Source of the DNA: Stropharia rugosoannulata
Lineage: Eukaryota > Basidiomycota > Agaricomycetes > Agaricales > Strophariaceae
DNA: 64,000 nucleotides
Reading direction: 5' to 3'
Assembly (NCBI GenBank): GCA_028532985.1
Contig: JANCIK010000014.1
Span: 124,001-188,000, forward strand
Part shown: one piece after another, positions 23,076 to 35,590 of the stretch
How the letters are laid out: each line of letters starts with the position of its first letter
How positions within the stretch are numbered: the stretch's first letter is position 1
Translations under genes and position numbers: made by a program
Notes under the pieces: generated by a model
The model's input: the letters and a program-made list of their open reading frames with translations, nothing else
The model's database searches: none
What the model was told of the DNA's origin: nothing

Positions 23076-26000
23076 TTCAAGAAGGCCGCAAAAGGCGGTT
23101 CCGCCTCTACAGCTTCTGTCACTTCCGTACCATGTCCTGGACTCGATTCGCTGAGGTACCCTGATGTGGACACCTACTTGAGGCGATCTGGAGCCATGGG
23201 AGGTGGCGCGTCATCCGTCACAAGCATAGCTTTTGAACCATATAGTAAACCATATTATCGACTTTCACCAAACCGGAAGTTACATGTCAAGACGACCCAA
23301 AGTCATGAATGGTCCTGGCGCAATAACCATAACATTGGGAAGATATATTCAACATCTTGTACTAAGACTTCTATACTCAAAGCACCTGCACCACCCTTCA
23401 TCAGAAACTTACCAGCTTCGTCAACATCAAATTTAGATGTGACTGAACCGAATGCTCATCAAGTTCTGCCTTGCGAATCATGCAAAGCTGTTTTAAAGAG
23501 TAAAGCGTTCAAGAATGCATGTTCCATTCCGCAACCCGCAGACGAGAATTACAAATATGTAAACACGCAGTATAGAAGTGATCGCCTTCAAAGTCTATAC
23601 GGCCGTTGTCTACAACTTCGTGAGATCATGGAAGATAAGGTAGCCATCGTGTATCCGCTTATCTCTCTGGTGTACATGTCGGGCTTACTCAAAACTTGAC
23701 GGGACTCTCCTTTGGTCAAATATGTGCAGGAAGTGCTTTCAAACAAGTACAAGGGCGACGACATCTTTGTGTCATTAATTGAAGCACTGACCCTAAAGCA
23801 TGATAAAGCTGAACGAGGAGTAGGCTTACAGAAGATGAAATATGCACCGGACCTGGTAGAGTTCTCCCACATTTTGTTCACTCATAGTGCGAGAGCCTAT
23901 GAGCAGGTAAGGAGTATTATTCCGCTCCCCGATGTATGGACACTGAGGTCAAGATTCATATTCGTTCTGGATTAATCACAATATTGACGTACTAGTACTC
24001 TAGAATGGCCCGCGCTCGTCAGCCTCGTTTTCCTGTAGGCATTCAGCCTCGAACATTTGAATTGGTAGCGCATACACTCAAGAAGCTACAATATACTTGT
24101 CCGGTTGCTCTCAGCTGCGATGATAGCAAACTATTGTCTTCATTCCGACCTTATTATGATGCGGATCAAGAGGGCTATTTTGTTATGGGGCATGTAGGAG
24201 ATCCAATCCGACTGGTTGACCCCGATGCATTTCGCGGCGTTGTAGAGGGTGATCAAAAACAAAAAGCCTCTAAAGTCAGTGTTCTAACCTGTCTTTTCCG
24301 AGGTGTTTCAGGACTGAATACATCTTTCTCTCTATCTCGTATGAGCTTCGACTTTTTTGTCTTCAAGTTCCTATCCCAAAGATACCAACCATAATTGTGG
24401 CAGCATTGGGAATCCCTGAGACCCTAACTGCAGATAACCTTATTGTCATGCTTTGGGATATTCTCAGCGGTCTACTCTCCCGGGGCATATTTGTTGCGTC
24501 ATATGCTTCAGATGGCAGCACAGTTGAGCGTGCAGTTCAGCATCTTTTGGAACGTCGAGCAAGTCACACAGAGGAAATTCGCATACAGCACCCTGCCGAC
24601 GATGGAACTGTACATGACGATCTAGTAATCCCCATACTCTTCTTCAGATCAAATCCACTGGCAATCATTCAAGACGCAAAACATCTTCTGAAGACGTGCC
24701 GGAACAATATTTTCTCAGGAGCTCAAGTCCCAATTTTGCCAAACCATCCCATCTTGTTCTCTGATGTACGGAAAATGGCGCTATCTGACTCTCCTATCTA
24801 CAGGCGAGATGTATTCAAGCTTGGCCGTCAAGACGATAATGCCGCAGCACGCCTTTTTAGTGGGGCAACTCTTGAATGGCTTACCAGTCGTCAACCAGAG
24901 CAACGGGGCCTCATTATCTTTCTATCCATCTGTGGCGAAATGATTGACGCTTTCCAAAATCGCTTTCTGACGATAGGGGAACGCGTGCAGATGATTCTCC
25001 GTGCGCATTTCTTTTTTGAGCTTTGGGAAAAGTTTATCGTCGTCGGCGGCTATTCAAAAACAAAACATTACGTCTCACCTCAATGTGCCAGCATCATTAA
25101 AGTTCTTATTCAAGGATTTCTTCAGCTTGTCATCATTTACCGTGACTATGGAGAAGGACGACCGCTTCTGCCTTGGCTTCTCTGCACTGAGGGTGTTGAA
25201 CATGTTTTTGGGCTCTGTCGACAGATCATCAAGGACTTTACAATGCTCGATTTTCACCTCATGGTCCCAAAGCTGTTTATCAAGCTTCGTGAGGCATTCT
25301 TTTCATCTCATGCCTCAAATAGGAAGGCAATGGCTAGCGGGTGCTGTCATACTCATACGGATACGCGAGGAATCGATCTTGCCGCACTCTCAACCTTCCC
25401 AACAGACCATGGCCTTCAGTCTATTGCCGCGCGCGCATATGGTGAAGCACACTCCGTATTTGCATATCTTGGTGTGACTGCCGCGCAACTTTATGGCTCC
25501 GTGGTGCGACTCCCGACGATCTCAAGCTGGTACACAGATGTTGATGATGATGAATCTGACTTTGACTCAGCGGAGTCAAGCACTGCGGACGACAACGATG
25601 ATTACCAGCAACTTCTTGACGCAATGGAGAATGAAGACGTACCAGGAAAAGAAAGAAAACTCATGAGCTGCCGGTACGCAATGGTTGCTCTCAGTATTGA
25701 CGAGCAAATGTCAATGTAAGTCTCCAACCCTAAGTATTTTGTGTTGTCTGCCTGATCAAGTTGCGAGCGCTGACTCAATGAATCCTTCCAGATGCGAGCT
25801 TCCAGAATACAATGAAACTGCTCTCACGGAAGCTTACTCTGACGACGCGGCACGCATCAACTCTGTTTTGAAAGACTTATCTGGTGCTGCGCTTTCCAAG
25901 AGTCTTCCTCCTGTCGACACGGTCTTGCCATCCAATGCCTTTGATTACGCTATTAACATCTCAGATATAGACACTTCGGAGTTGGTGCGCCTGCGCTTCA

Positions 26001-26296
26001 ACCATCAGACCAAGCAAGCCGCCACAGGAGTCCGTCGAGTAGACAACGGCTCAGCTTACTCTGCTCAGGAAAGTGATGCCACACAGAAACCAGTCAAGCC
26101 TCTCACGGAGCGTCAGAAGATTCTTCGGGAATTCAATGACATAATCAAGCAACAGAGTGATAAAGGAATTGGTACAGGTGCTGACCGGAAGAGGCGATGG
26201 GAGTCAGGCGCAAATGGGAGCTCATCAAATGCAGAGTCCGTCGCAAAGGCCACAGCAAAGAAGGTTTGTCAAGATAACTATTCATATCATTTCTAG
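23076..26296 (+). pseudogene. DDE-like transposase part of the same element, frame-broken
   Basis: After the frameshift at about 23075 the sequence continues PCPGLDSLRYPDVDTYLRRS, then LHEW-like and CESCKAVLKSKAFKNACS. A disrupted stretch at 23630-23705 precedes VKYVQEVLSNKYKGDDIFV and GVGLQKMKYAPDLVEFSHIL. The next part is RARQPRFPVGIQPRTFEL and LSCDDSKLLSSFRPYYDAD, with an intron at 24275-24345. It continues PIPKIPTIIVAALGIPE, ASYASDGSTVERAVQHLL, RQDDNAAARLFS, CTEGVEHVFGLCRQIIKDFT and DTRGIDLAALSTFPTD. The acidic residues in CDD, SDG and TEGVEHVFG look like a DDE/RNase-H-fold catalytic triad. It is a large repeated Agaricomycete family; I do not assign a superfamily with confidence. A final exon from about 25793 is Ser/Lys-rich. 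It probably formed one polypeptide with the upstream Ulp1 part. Confidence 0.6.
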
Positions 26297-26563
26297 TACT
26301 CAATATTAACTCGGCGTCTAACGGCTTCTTGCAAAACGGAAAAAAGCGTGTGAGTATGCAAAGCTACCTGAAGCGGTCAGCGATGCCAGAATCAATGTTA
26401 TCAATCGGATGCATGTTTCTGCGCTAAGCCCAGCTGGCTTCGGCTTTGCTGCTTGTTCTTTGCGAGGGTGAGCGTGTTTTCCAATGGTACCCGAGTATAA
26501 TCACAGTTAATTGACCGTGTGCCAGGACTCGTGAGAATCACGCCCGTTACACGTGTCACGTGT

Positions 26564-27345
26564 GGACGCGTCAGGACACGGCCCGGCTGTTTATCTTGTT
26601 TTTGTATAAGAATCACTGTCTCCCAGCGTCACTAATCCCCCACCCCGCCGAAAATCGCCCGAGCTGAGTTCATGCTGGCAGTTTAGGCGGGGTTTTGTCT
26701 CTTCGTTTCTTCATGGTTTGCTCACTGTGGTCGTTTATTGCGCCACCAGGTCTCATTTTTCCTCCCTGAGCTACACACCGGCTACACAACGGACCCAGCT
26801 CGGAGCCAGCCCCGTTCGCGCCTCACGCGCGCTTTCCTTGCGCCTGTGGCCGAGCTCAAGCAGGAAGCCCATTGCATTGCGCACCCTGATGCACACCCCC
26901 ATGAACCCCACCCGGCCAGCACCATGGGATGGCGGAACCTAGCACTCCGCCTTATGCCTCAGAACAACAACGCCGGCACGAAGCCCGACGCACTGGGGTT
27001 GAAACGCACCCGCCTTCCGGTGCGAACACACTCAGTTGTCCAGATAGATGGCGTTTCGGAGAATGCAAGACAGCGGATGCGCGTGATTACGAAGGCCGCC
27101 AGGTCGAGCGGGCGTGGCCAATCACCCAGCCCTTCTACTCACACCGGCGAATCCCCAAGGGCCTCGGGCTTCAAGCCCCAAGGCCCAAGATAGCGCGGCC
27201 GTCCTTGTCGCGCCGCGCTCGTCCACCTATGCGCCGAATGGAATCCCTCCGCCCTCTCGACAGCGCGCTGGGTCCGCCTCATCGCCCTGGAGAGAGCCCA
27301 GTCATCTCCTCAGCCATGCCGTCTGCACGAATCTTCGCGACGATG
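26564..27345 (+). repeat. Copy A of a dispersed direct repeat
   Basis: It begins GACGCGTCAGGACACGGCCC and is closely similar to 35024-35590 in the same orientation (shared CTGGCAGTTTAGGC, TTCATGG/CGTCATGG, ACAC.GGCTAC). Copy A is GC-rich and carries about 220 bp that copy B lacks. I see no reverse transcriptase, integrase or clear TG..CA termini, so I do not call it an LTR. Overlapping open frames in it appear to be a consequence of high GC. Confidence 0.75.
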
Positions 27346-28606
27346 CCGGCCGTGGCGGCATCAATGCCTCGCTGCTTCGGGACGAACTCAACGCTGCCCA
27401 GCCGCCGTGTCCTCACAATCGGCATCCGTGGGCGCACACCCGCCCTGACGCCCTAGTCCTTTCCCTCGAGAACCAGAGTCAGCCCCACCCTCCGCACGCT
27501 GGGGGCTCCGTCGTCGGGGGCACCTGCACACGCAGCAGGCGATCTTTGATGCGATTGATTGGATCGGCAGCGTGCTGACGTTTTTTGTCTTTTCTTTCTT
27601 CTTCGCTTTTGCTTCAGCTTTGCCCCTACCTGACCCGACCCGACTGACGTGCGTGCATCCGCGTACGCCGCCGTTAACGCCGCCGTCGGCGTCTCGCTGC
27701 GCACCCCCCACCTCCGCCTCCGGCCCAGCGGAGCAGTGCAGCGGCGCCGCCCCCGCGGACTCAACCTCGCTCGCCCGCGCCTCCGCATCCCACCCCTGCC
27801 TGCGCAAGCGCAAGCGCCGAAGAGGACTGCGCCTGGCAGCGCGAGTGCTTCCTGGCGCTCTGCTTCAATCGACACGACGAAGGCGAGCCCGTTCGTCCCG
27901 CGCGTCGCGATGAAATAGGAGGCGGACGCGGAGGACGAGGATGAGGTGCGCGATCAGAGGGTTGACAACGAGCGTCGAGGAGGAGGCGGATGAGCAGCAT
28001 GGGGACCGGGTTGAGGATCAAGTCGTCGAGGACGACGAAGATGAAGGTGGGGGGGGGGGGGTACTGGGTTGAACGCGAAGACGGAGGAGAGGGCGGAGAA
28101 AATTGAGGAGAAGGCGCCTGTGGAGGAGGAGAGCGCAGCGCAGAGGATGGACTTTGCGACGATGAAGACCAAAGCGACGATAATAAACTAGAAAAGTGCT
28201 GCGAACCTAAAGCTGGGACGAAGCCCGTCGTTGACAATATCCGGAAAACGCCTAAGGGGTACTAAAACGAGAGCCAACGCCGCGATTTAACATCAATCGA
28301 CAACCAGTCAACGGACGGTAGCAGCAACAAAACGCGCACGCGCGCGAGAGAGAGCAAGTCGTCGGAAAAGGCGAGGACGCGCAAGGTCAAAGCTTAGACC
28401 AAACTTACGCTACGGGCTTCGGGTTTGCGCAACACGGCCACGCCTGTATGCCAGCGAAGTGCCGGCGCTGTTTAACAACCCCCCCTCCATCAACTTCTCG
28501 CAGAACTATTGAACCAGATCGCGGTCGTGAATCCCTTATCAACGCACTCCATCAAGCCTTCGGGGCCTCGCATGCAAGTCCAGCTGCGGTCGGATGCATT
28601 CAAGCC
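27346..28606. other. GC-rich stretch without a supported gene
   Basis: Long open frames on both strands overlap here because stops are rare in GC-rich sequence. A G-run lies at about 28047-28060. Near 28000-28190 the plus strand is rich in Asp/Glu codons but has no recognisable family. Confidence 0.4.
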
Positions 28607-28963
28607 CAGTGGACGGCATCCCACCGGGAAGTCCCAGACGTACGTCGTTTTTTTTATTTGCATTCGTACGCGTTGGCACATCTTCTGACTTCATGATGAC
28701 AGCTTCTCGACTGCCGCAGACAACCAGCCCACCGCCCTTGTACAGTCTTAAAGCTGAGTGTTTGAACTGGCAAGGCCGAGTCCATCGCCATCACCAACGA
28801 GAAGAGGCGCATCTCTCAGGAGGAGATCGACCGCATATCCGTCGATACCGAGCGCGTCGCATCTGAGGACGAGGCTCAGCGCAAGCGCATCGAGGCCCTC
28901 AATTCACTGCCGTCATTCGCGTACAGTCTCAAGGCGCAGCTCGGGGCGCTGGAGGGCCGTTGA
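28607..28963 (+). pseudogene. KAR2: BiP/Kar2-type Hsp70 C-terminal fragment with internal deletion
   Basis: The plus strand reads RHPTGKSQT, then a 63-nt intron (28640-28702) with good GTACGT and CAG ends. It continues FSTAADNQPTALVQS, matching Hsp70 (TRKSQ.FSTAADNQP). Sequence then jumps directly to SIAITNEKRRISQEEIDR, ASEDEAQRKRIEALN and SFAYSLKAQLGALEGR followed by TGA. The substrate-binding beta domain between these two points, normally about 70-80 residues, is missing, and so is everything upstream. It is a decayed piece of the ER chaperone or a close Hsp70 with its intron retained. Confidence 0.75.
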
Positions 28964-31900
28964 TCAATACGCATCGACACCTGTTGAGGCTCAACCCACG
29001 CATTGCTGTCGCCTGCAGCGCCGGGCAGCAGACCACTGAGCATCTTTTCCACGACACACGTCCGTCACACCTCCGACAGACCCGGTTCAGCATGCTGTTC
29101 ACACGCCCTCCGCTCCGCTGGACCTCGAGAACGCCCCGTACGTCTAGCTAAGCATGTGCTCTTGAATTCTATTCAGCTATATTCTTGGTGTTTAAAACGT
29201 AGAAAAATCCATTCAAACCCATATCATATTTATTCAGCCAGTTCATTTGTCTTCGCACTTATAGACATCTATCTGCGGTCTTTAAACATACGTTGGGTTC
29301 CTTTTACCAAGACCAATCCATATGCTCTGGCGCACTACACTTGCTGCAGATTGAATGGACCTAGACAAATTCATGCAACTCATTGGCATCTAACTGCCAA
29401 CCATGTGCATACCCCTGCAATTGTCCGCTTATGCGTTGCGTCATTCTCTCTTTAACCCACCATGTCCTTGAGCCTGCGACCAACATCCGTCCACTCTGAC
29501 GACCTCCCCCGGTTTACAACAGCCCGTTGGCATGCACCAACCACAGATCAAATATAATGCCCATGTGAACTCACCCCATTTGCCCCCTGCCCGGGTCTGC
29601 CCTGGCATATGACGACGCAAACAAAGGGCTGGAGTGTTCGCTGCCCCATCTGTTCTATGGAATGCAAATCACTAGGATTGACGACACTCTGTCTTGTCCA
29701 CTCCCAAATGACATGCCGTGGCCACCCAACGGCCGACTCCGCCTTGTGCTCAGAAGGTTGACAGCTGGAGATATGCACCGGCACATATGCTGTTGTGAAA
29801 GAGGTCTTCTATATCCGAAGGTAGTTAGCCACAGCGTTGAATGCGCCTGAAGTAGCTTGCCAACCTCTACGATGCATCATAGCCTTCAAAATATCTCAGG
29901 CCAGCGCATATATGAGCCTTAAATGTTTACTTAACTCGCTCTCCACTCACTCATTGCCTTTAGCATTTGTCAAAGATGATTTGTGTTGATTTGTGATTGC
30001 GTAAATGTTTCCAGCACGCAGATGCTACCAGGCTCTACCATAGATGGCGAGGGAGTATGGCAGCTCTACGAAAAAACATTGAAGAAAGATTGTAAGTTGA
30101 AGGGCGCTAAGAAGTTCTCTGCGTGCAGCGTTTGAGACCCAGCCAATTTTTCAGCGCGCAACAGTAAATCAAGAAATACATCTGTGTTCTTCTTTCTCAT
30201 ATAGTCCGTGAAGGCAGTCCTTGTAGAGAGTACGTCAGTAAATGCAATAACATACGGCGTTATAGAGTTCTTGAGGGAGTGCATTGATCATATTGATGCG
30301 AGGATGGTGGTCCGGCAATGATGCACTTATAATTGATGTAGCTGTTCGCAGCTAGAGTATCTATGAACACCGTAAGTAGAAGAAGCCAGCTGGGGACGTG
30401 GCTCACATGCCCGCGTAGGGACTTGCAGCCTTCGAAGGGCATTAGTGGCATGCCGAAATGACTGCCTTGAATTTACTCTTTAATACGAATTTATATGCAA
30501 AGACTTTCATACATCACCATGATACGCGCTTTCTGTCTTGATCTGGAAGAAGGGGAAGGGACTCGAGGTTCAGCCATTGTCGTGATATAACAACAACCCT
30601 GTGGATTGTATGAGCCTGTATGTAAGCTGTATTGTTAAAAAGCAACATACCAAAACGGGTTCATACAACATAACTGCTCGCCTCGGACAAGGGTGGTGGC
30701 CTACGGTCATAATTTGGTATAATTAGCCTCAGTCAACGGCTTCCAGGCTTGGCTCAAAGCTGGGACGTGCATGTGTGATTCATGCCGTTTTTCTGTGATA
30801 CAAGGATAACATTTGTGTGCATAAGGCATTATGCAATTATAGCCACCAGAGATATGAGAAAAAGTCGCCACGTCGCGAATGAAGAGTGTACAAGAGACTA
30901 TGAAGGCTATGTATCGGATACGAAAAAAGACAAAGAATATGCAGCAGTGGAGGACGGGCTTACGGTAAAGAGATGTCCCACTAGCAAGGTCCCACTGCAG
31001 ACTCGTTACCTTGAACGTCGCTGGCAGTGGAAGAAGGGCCGAGCTCACTGCGTCCTGCAGCTCGAACACTGCACTGGACGACAACTATGGACAAGCACGA
31101 GAAGATGCATACTGAATTGAAGCGCCGCAGCAGGGGGCTTACGAAGTACGGCCAGGGTCGTCATTCAGAGGTACGTCCGTCCTTCGCGCACTGAACATTC
31201 AGCGCAGCCAACAAAATCATAGGCGAGGACTAGCTGCCTTGACAGATTTCGCAGCTCGCGTGGGCACCAAGTGAGCACAGAGACATTGGCGCTGTGAGTA
31301 ACTGGACCGGACTGCATGAGATTTACTGCCTGACATACCCACTGCATAGGTAGTGCTGCGTCTCCCAGGCTCAGGAGTCAGCCATGTTGGTTCACCATGG
31401 TAACTCCTAGCAGACACGAGAGCTGCCATGCTCACTCGTGTGCTGTGAGCGCTGTACGCGCATAGGTGAGTAACTAAACTAAACTGTGTTGATACCACGA
31501 ACTAACCTACCTTCCTGGCAGGGGTACAATCTCTTCATTCATCATTCATCGGCATCCGGCCATGTACGGGTATGTCATTCCAGAGCCTCAGTCGCAGTGC
31601 AGCCCGGGAAACAAGTGAAGTTACAACAGTGGGACACGTAGAAATAAGTCCTTGATCTACGCTGTGCTTGCCTCGATTTGGGACGCAGTGCTTCTCGTGC
31701 ACTGCCTCGTCGTGCTCTGGGCACTAGAAGGTACGCATTAGTGCACAGGAGATCGAGTTCCGATGGCAGGAGGATGTATAAAGGTAAGCATTCAATAAAT
31801 ACCAAGTAAATCGTACTCACCTCTCTATACGCAGCCCGTGTCTTTTGTGCACCAAGTACATAGCACCTCACCCTGCCCATACTTGTTCCAGGCGGTGCAC

Positions 31901-32101
31901 GTTCTGTGCATTTTGATCATTTTTTTCTTTCCTCATGTCTGTCCCATAGCGTACTTCGTCTGTGCCAGCTTGAGCTTGGTCGCTTCCGTAGGTATTCAAT
32001 TTGGAGATTAAGTTGTACAATTTTGCAAACAGACCAACTCCAAAAACATAAAATATAAGATACAAAACAAATAATAAGATAGAGAGGTAGCGTTTTTAAT
32101 A
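28964..32101. other. No recognisable gene
   Basis: Only short open frames occur over about 3.1 kb. I saw no protein motifs, no tRNA-like clover and no extended repeat. Part of this may be 3' flank of the kinase gene. Confidence 0.4.
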
Positions 32102-34838
32102 TTAGTCTATGTCAGCAGCCGAATCCTGATATGCAGAGAACGATACAACCTTACTGCCACGAGTTTTCAGAGTCCTCTTTTCTACATGTTGTTGCTTGGA
32201 CCGTTTCCCATTATCAGAGGATTCACTCTTTGACCTAGAACGCTTGAGGCTTGAATAGGTCGCATATAGAGGAACATCATCTTCTGGATGGTTTTCCTCA
32301 AGATATGTTTTTGCTTGAGTAAGGATTGAGGTGAATGTGGTGGAAGTAAGCGGCTCTGAAGAAGCTGGCAGCGGATCTGTCAAGAGACAAGATGCAAGGT
32401 GGGGATAGATTTTTAGGGCAAGCATCTTCATAAACTGTGCAATAGGGGCCCAGTAGTCGTTGAAAAAGGAATCAGGACTTGAGATCAGATTCATTATATC
32501 AATTTGCCTATTGTCCAGCATGAAGCGGCGTTCTTTCTCATGCCACCATGATGCAACACGATGAGGTTCCAGAAGTGGCCGCACGTCAACTGGATGAAGA
32601 GGTCTTGCAGTAAACCGACAGATATGGACTAGGACTAGGAATAATGACTCCAAGTCATGCGAAAGTTGGTGGACAATGGGCGCATCTGGCTTCGCAATGA
32701 ATTCAAATGACATAAAGGGAAGTGTTCCCTATGAAACAACTCTGCATTAGCATATATGTAATAAAAGTGACAACCCACGACGTACTGAAGTCCTTGAAGA
32801 AGATACGTCTTTTGCCCGGGAATAGTCATAGTCAACCAAAGCGCCACCTGATCCTACGTTTACTGGAGGCCCCTCATTACACATTGCGCTGTTCCACAAC
32901 TCAGCACCAACAGGAATTAGCCCAGTCCGACTTGCTTCAGAGATATTTGTTGCTGGAGCAAGGATGTTGGGAAGAAACCGAACAATGACAAGGTTGTTAA
33001 TTGATACGTCTCCATGTATCAATCCGCACTTTTTGTCAAGAAAATCCAGTTCTATCAAATATCGGTTAAAATACTGCGAACATGAGAGTAAATTGGGTCT
33101 ACTTACGCTTTACTATATCAAGAAACACTTGAATACACTCAAGTCGTGAGCGATATGAAGTGATGGGATCGCCTATGGGTCCTGAAACAATGCGGCGTCG
33201 AATACGATTAGACAAGGCCCAGAAAAGTGGACCTCGGTGTTCTGCAGTAGTGCTGACTTGAGAATCCCCAGCCACAAAGCGTGGGCCAAGGACTTTAAAC
33301 CGTGCATCAAGTTCTTCGTCATCCTGAATTGTCTTGCTAATATTGGCGATATGGTCGATTTCCGAGCTATTATGTGTTTCCACAATCCACGAGTCTTTCA
33401 GAACATGAAAGCGTCCTTGGTCATCCTTGACGATATAAACACGAGTCCCTCTGCTGAAGAGATATGGCGACACATAGATTTCAGTGACAATAGTGAATTT
33501 CTGACCGCTTATGGTAACAGAAATGGGATATCCTGTGAATCTGTTAAATGTCACCATAGGGTCTATGCCTAGAGTGCCGTCGCTTGCGAAGGTCAATGCA
33601 TAGACTACTTTAGCAAGAAAGATTCCATGGAAACTAGATAGTGGTGCTGGCTCTGTGGCAGTAACACCGCTCCGGTCGATAAGTGCAACAAAGAAAGTCA
33701 TATCGTCGAGCGTTTTCCCTGACATAGAGAGTGCCAGAATAAAGCGTCGGTGAAGTTGCGAGTCAAATATATTTGAAGCTTTTTCCATCAAGTTTGTCAA
33801 AATCTCTGCAGGCGTGCGTCTTGTGTTCGTTGTTACCTCAACCAAGGCTTGAACAATTGACCATTTGAGGCGCGTGCTTTTAGGGACTTGATGACGGTAT
33901 GTGCGATCAACAAGAACTATATCCGGTTTCCGAATTATAAGGCCATTGTTAAGGGGCTTGTTACATCCTTCATCATCAAATGACCGATCTCCGCAAACAT
34001 AGTTGGGGTTTCTAGGTGATTTTGGAATAGCATTAGTAGAGTCGGCAGGGCCACTTGGTTTGGGACCTTTGATAAGACCATGAATAATTCCCAATGAGTT
34101 TCCCAAGTGGTTTAGCCAGTCCTTTGCGCAACTTTCTTTAGACAGATCTGGAAGTGAACAGAAAGTTGCCGGCTCCTTAGAACTTGTTGCTTCCTTCCAG
34201 ATCTCCTTGTTGCCTATTAACGCAGTCTGATTGAATGGAACTGGAAGCCTGGAGTCAGCAAGAAGCCAGTTGTCCAAAAAGCTTGCATCCTTCTCGATGA
34301 CAACTTTCTTGGGGTCAGTATTTGCGTGTGTTATCGTCGCCATCTGGGTATACGCCTTCTGTAGCATATCAGGGGGCACAGAAGTCTCGGCAGATGTTGT
34401 AGCTGCAGCCTGGGATGACGCTGAAGTTAAGTTTTGAGTGCCAGAGATCCCGCTTGGATATGCAGAGTTTTTAGGAAGTAGGCCTTGGGACTTGATATAA
34501 GTACCGAATGCATCGGAGTGAGTAGTCGATGACCATAATTTGGGAGAAGGAAGTGTTGGAGGGATTGCACGAGGATCTCTTGGCACTGTAGGCAGCGATT
34601 CTGGGGCTGGTAAAGGACCCGATCTGTTTGATGACTGCTTGCTACCGGAGCCTGCTTTATAAGCGCTTTGGTAAGGCATATTCCAATATCCAGTATAAGA
34701 CAATAAGCGCTGAGATAAACCGAGATGCCTTGAGCAAAAGTCAAAATCTGCAGAAGATGTAGAGAAAGGAGATGATATTTGAGGTGCAGATATCTGCAAA
34801 TAAGACGACGTAGAGTCAAGAGGGTGTTGGCTAGTCAT
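32102..34838 (-). CDS. FunK1 fungal-type protein kinase, intact
   Basis: Exons are 34838-33114, 33073-32786 and 32728-32102, all joined in phase 0 and encoding 879 residues. The first 250 residues are Ser/Pro-rich. The kinase-like region then follows: MVTFNRFTGYPISVTI-type strands, RVYIVKDDQGRFHVLKDSW (ATP-binding lysines), CGLIHGDVSINNLVI (catalytic loop, residues about 594-602), ALVDYDYSRAKDV (DFG-like, about 655-661), GTLPFMSFEFIA and HDLESLFLVLVHICRF. The C-terminus is basic. This is the FunK1 architecture expanded in Agaricomycetes. The catalytic loop has HGD where most kinases have HRD. The first intron is short (40 nt, donor GTAAAG). It lies between two direct-repeat copies. Confidence 0.85.
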
Positions 34839-35023
34839 TTTGGTTCTTAGAAGCTTTATGCAGGAGATCGGTAGGGTTCAAGACGTAAGAGTACGGCCTC
34901 GTACTGAACACAAGGCTATCGGCAGCCTTGGGGCTGGAATGAACAATTTTTCTTTGGAAACCGGATATACCCAGGGATTCCAAAGTAGGAACCCCCTGGG
35001 AATCGTGAATTTTCCAGTGATGT

Positions 35024-35590
35024 GACGCGTCAGGACACGGCCCGGCTGTTTATCTTGTTTCTGTATAAGAATCGTTGTCCCCCACATCGCTAATCCTCTA
35101 CTCCACCTAAAATCGCCTGAGCTGAGTTGATGCTGGCAGTTTAGGCCTGGTCTTATCTCTTCATTTCGTCATGGTTTGCTCACTGTGATCATTTATTGAG
35201 CCTCCAGGTCTCATTTTTCTTCCCCATCCCACATACTGGCTACGCAACCAACCCAGCCTTGCTCCTGCCTCACCGCAGTTTCCTTGCATCTCTGGCCTGG
35301 CTTAAGTGGGATGCTCATTGCGTTGCGGGCCTTGGCATGCATCCCCACGAATCCGCACAGAACCCACCCACCCAGCACCATGCGACAGCAGAACCTACTC
35401 AGAAAACACCCTATGAAGAATTGGGGTTAATAAGTGCCTACCTCTGGCCATGCTCATCAACAGACACACTGGAGTCTGGATGGAATCCGTCTGCCCTCTC
35501 CGCAGTGAGCTGGATCTGCCCCATCGCCCTGGAAAGATCCCCGTCATCTCCCCAGCCACCCTGTCTGCACTAATCTCGACAGGAATGAGC
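35024..35590 (+). repeat. Copy B of the dispersed direct repeat
   Basis: Starting at GACGCGTCAGGACACGGCCC it parallels copy A at 26564 with many substitutions and a central deletion relative to A. It begins 186 bp upstream of the kinase start codon, so it may overlap that gene's promoter. The two starts are 8460 bp apart. Confidence 0.75.

Noticed and set aside
24443..25477. Alternative plus-strand frames within the transposase
   Set aside because: The 440-codon frame at 24397-25719 carries all the family motifs. The others are offsets of it.
26738..28237. Long overlapping open frames on both strands
   Set aside because: The stretch is GC-rich, frames overlap on both strands and none has a recognisable motif or splice pattern. 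They reflect the scarcity of stop codons.
26564..35590. LTR retrotransposon interpretation of the direct repeats
   Set aside because: Between the copies there is no gag, protease, reverse transcriptase or integrase sequence. No TG..CA ends or primer-binding site were seen, and the copies differ in length by a central indel.
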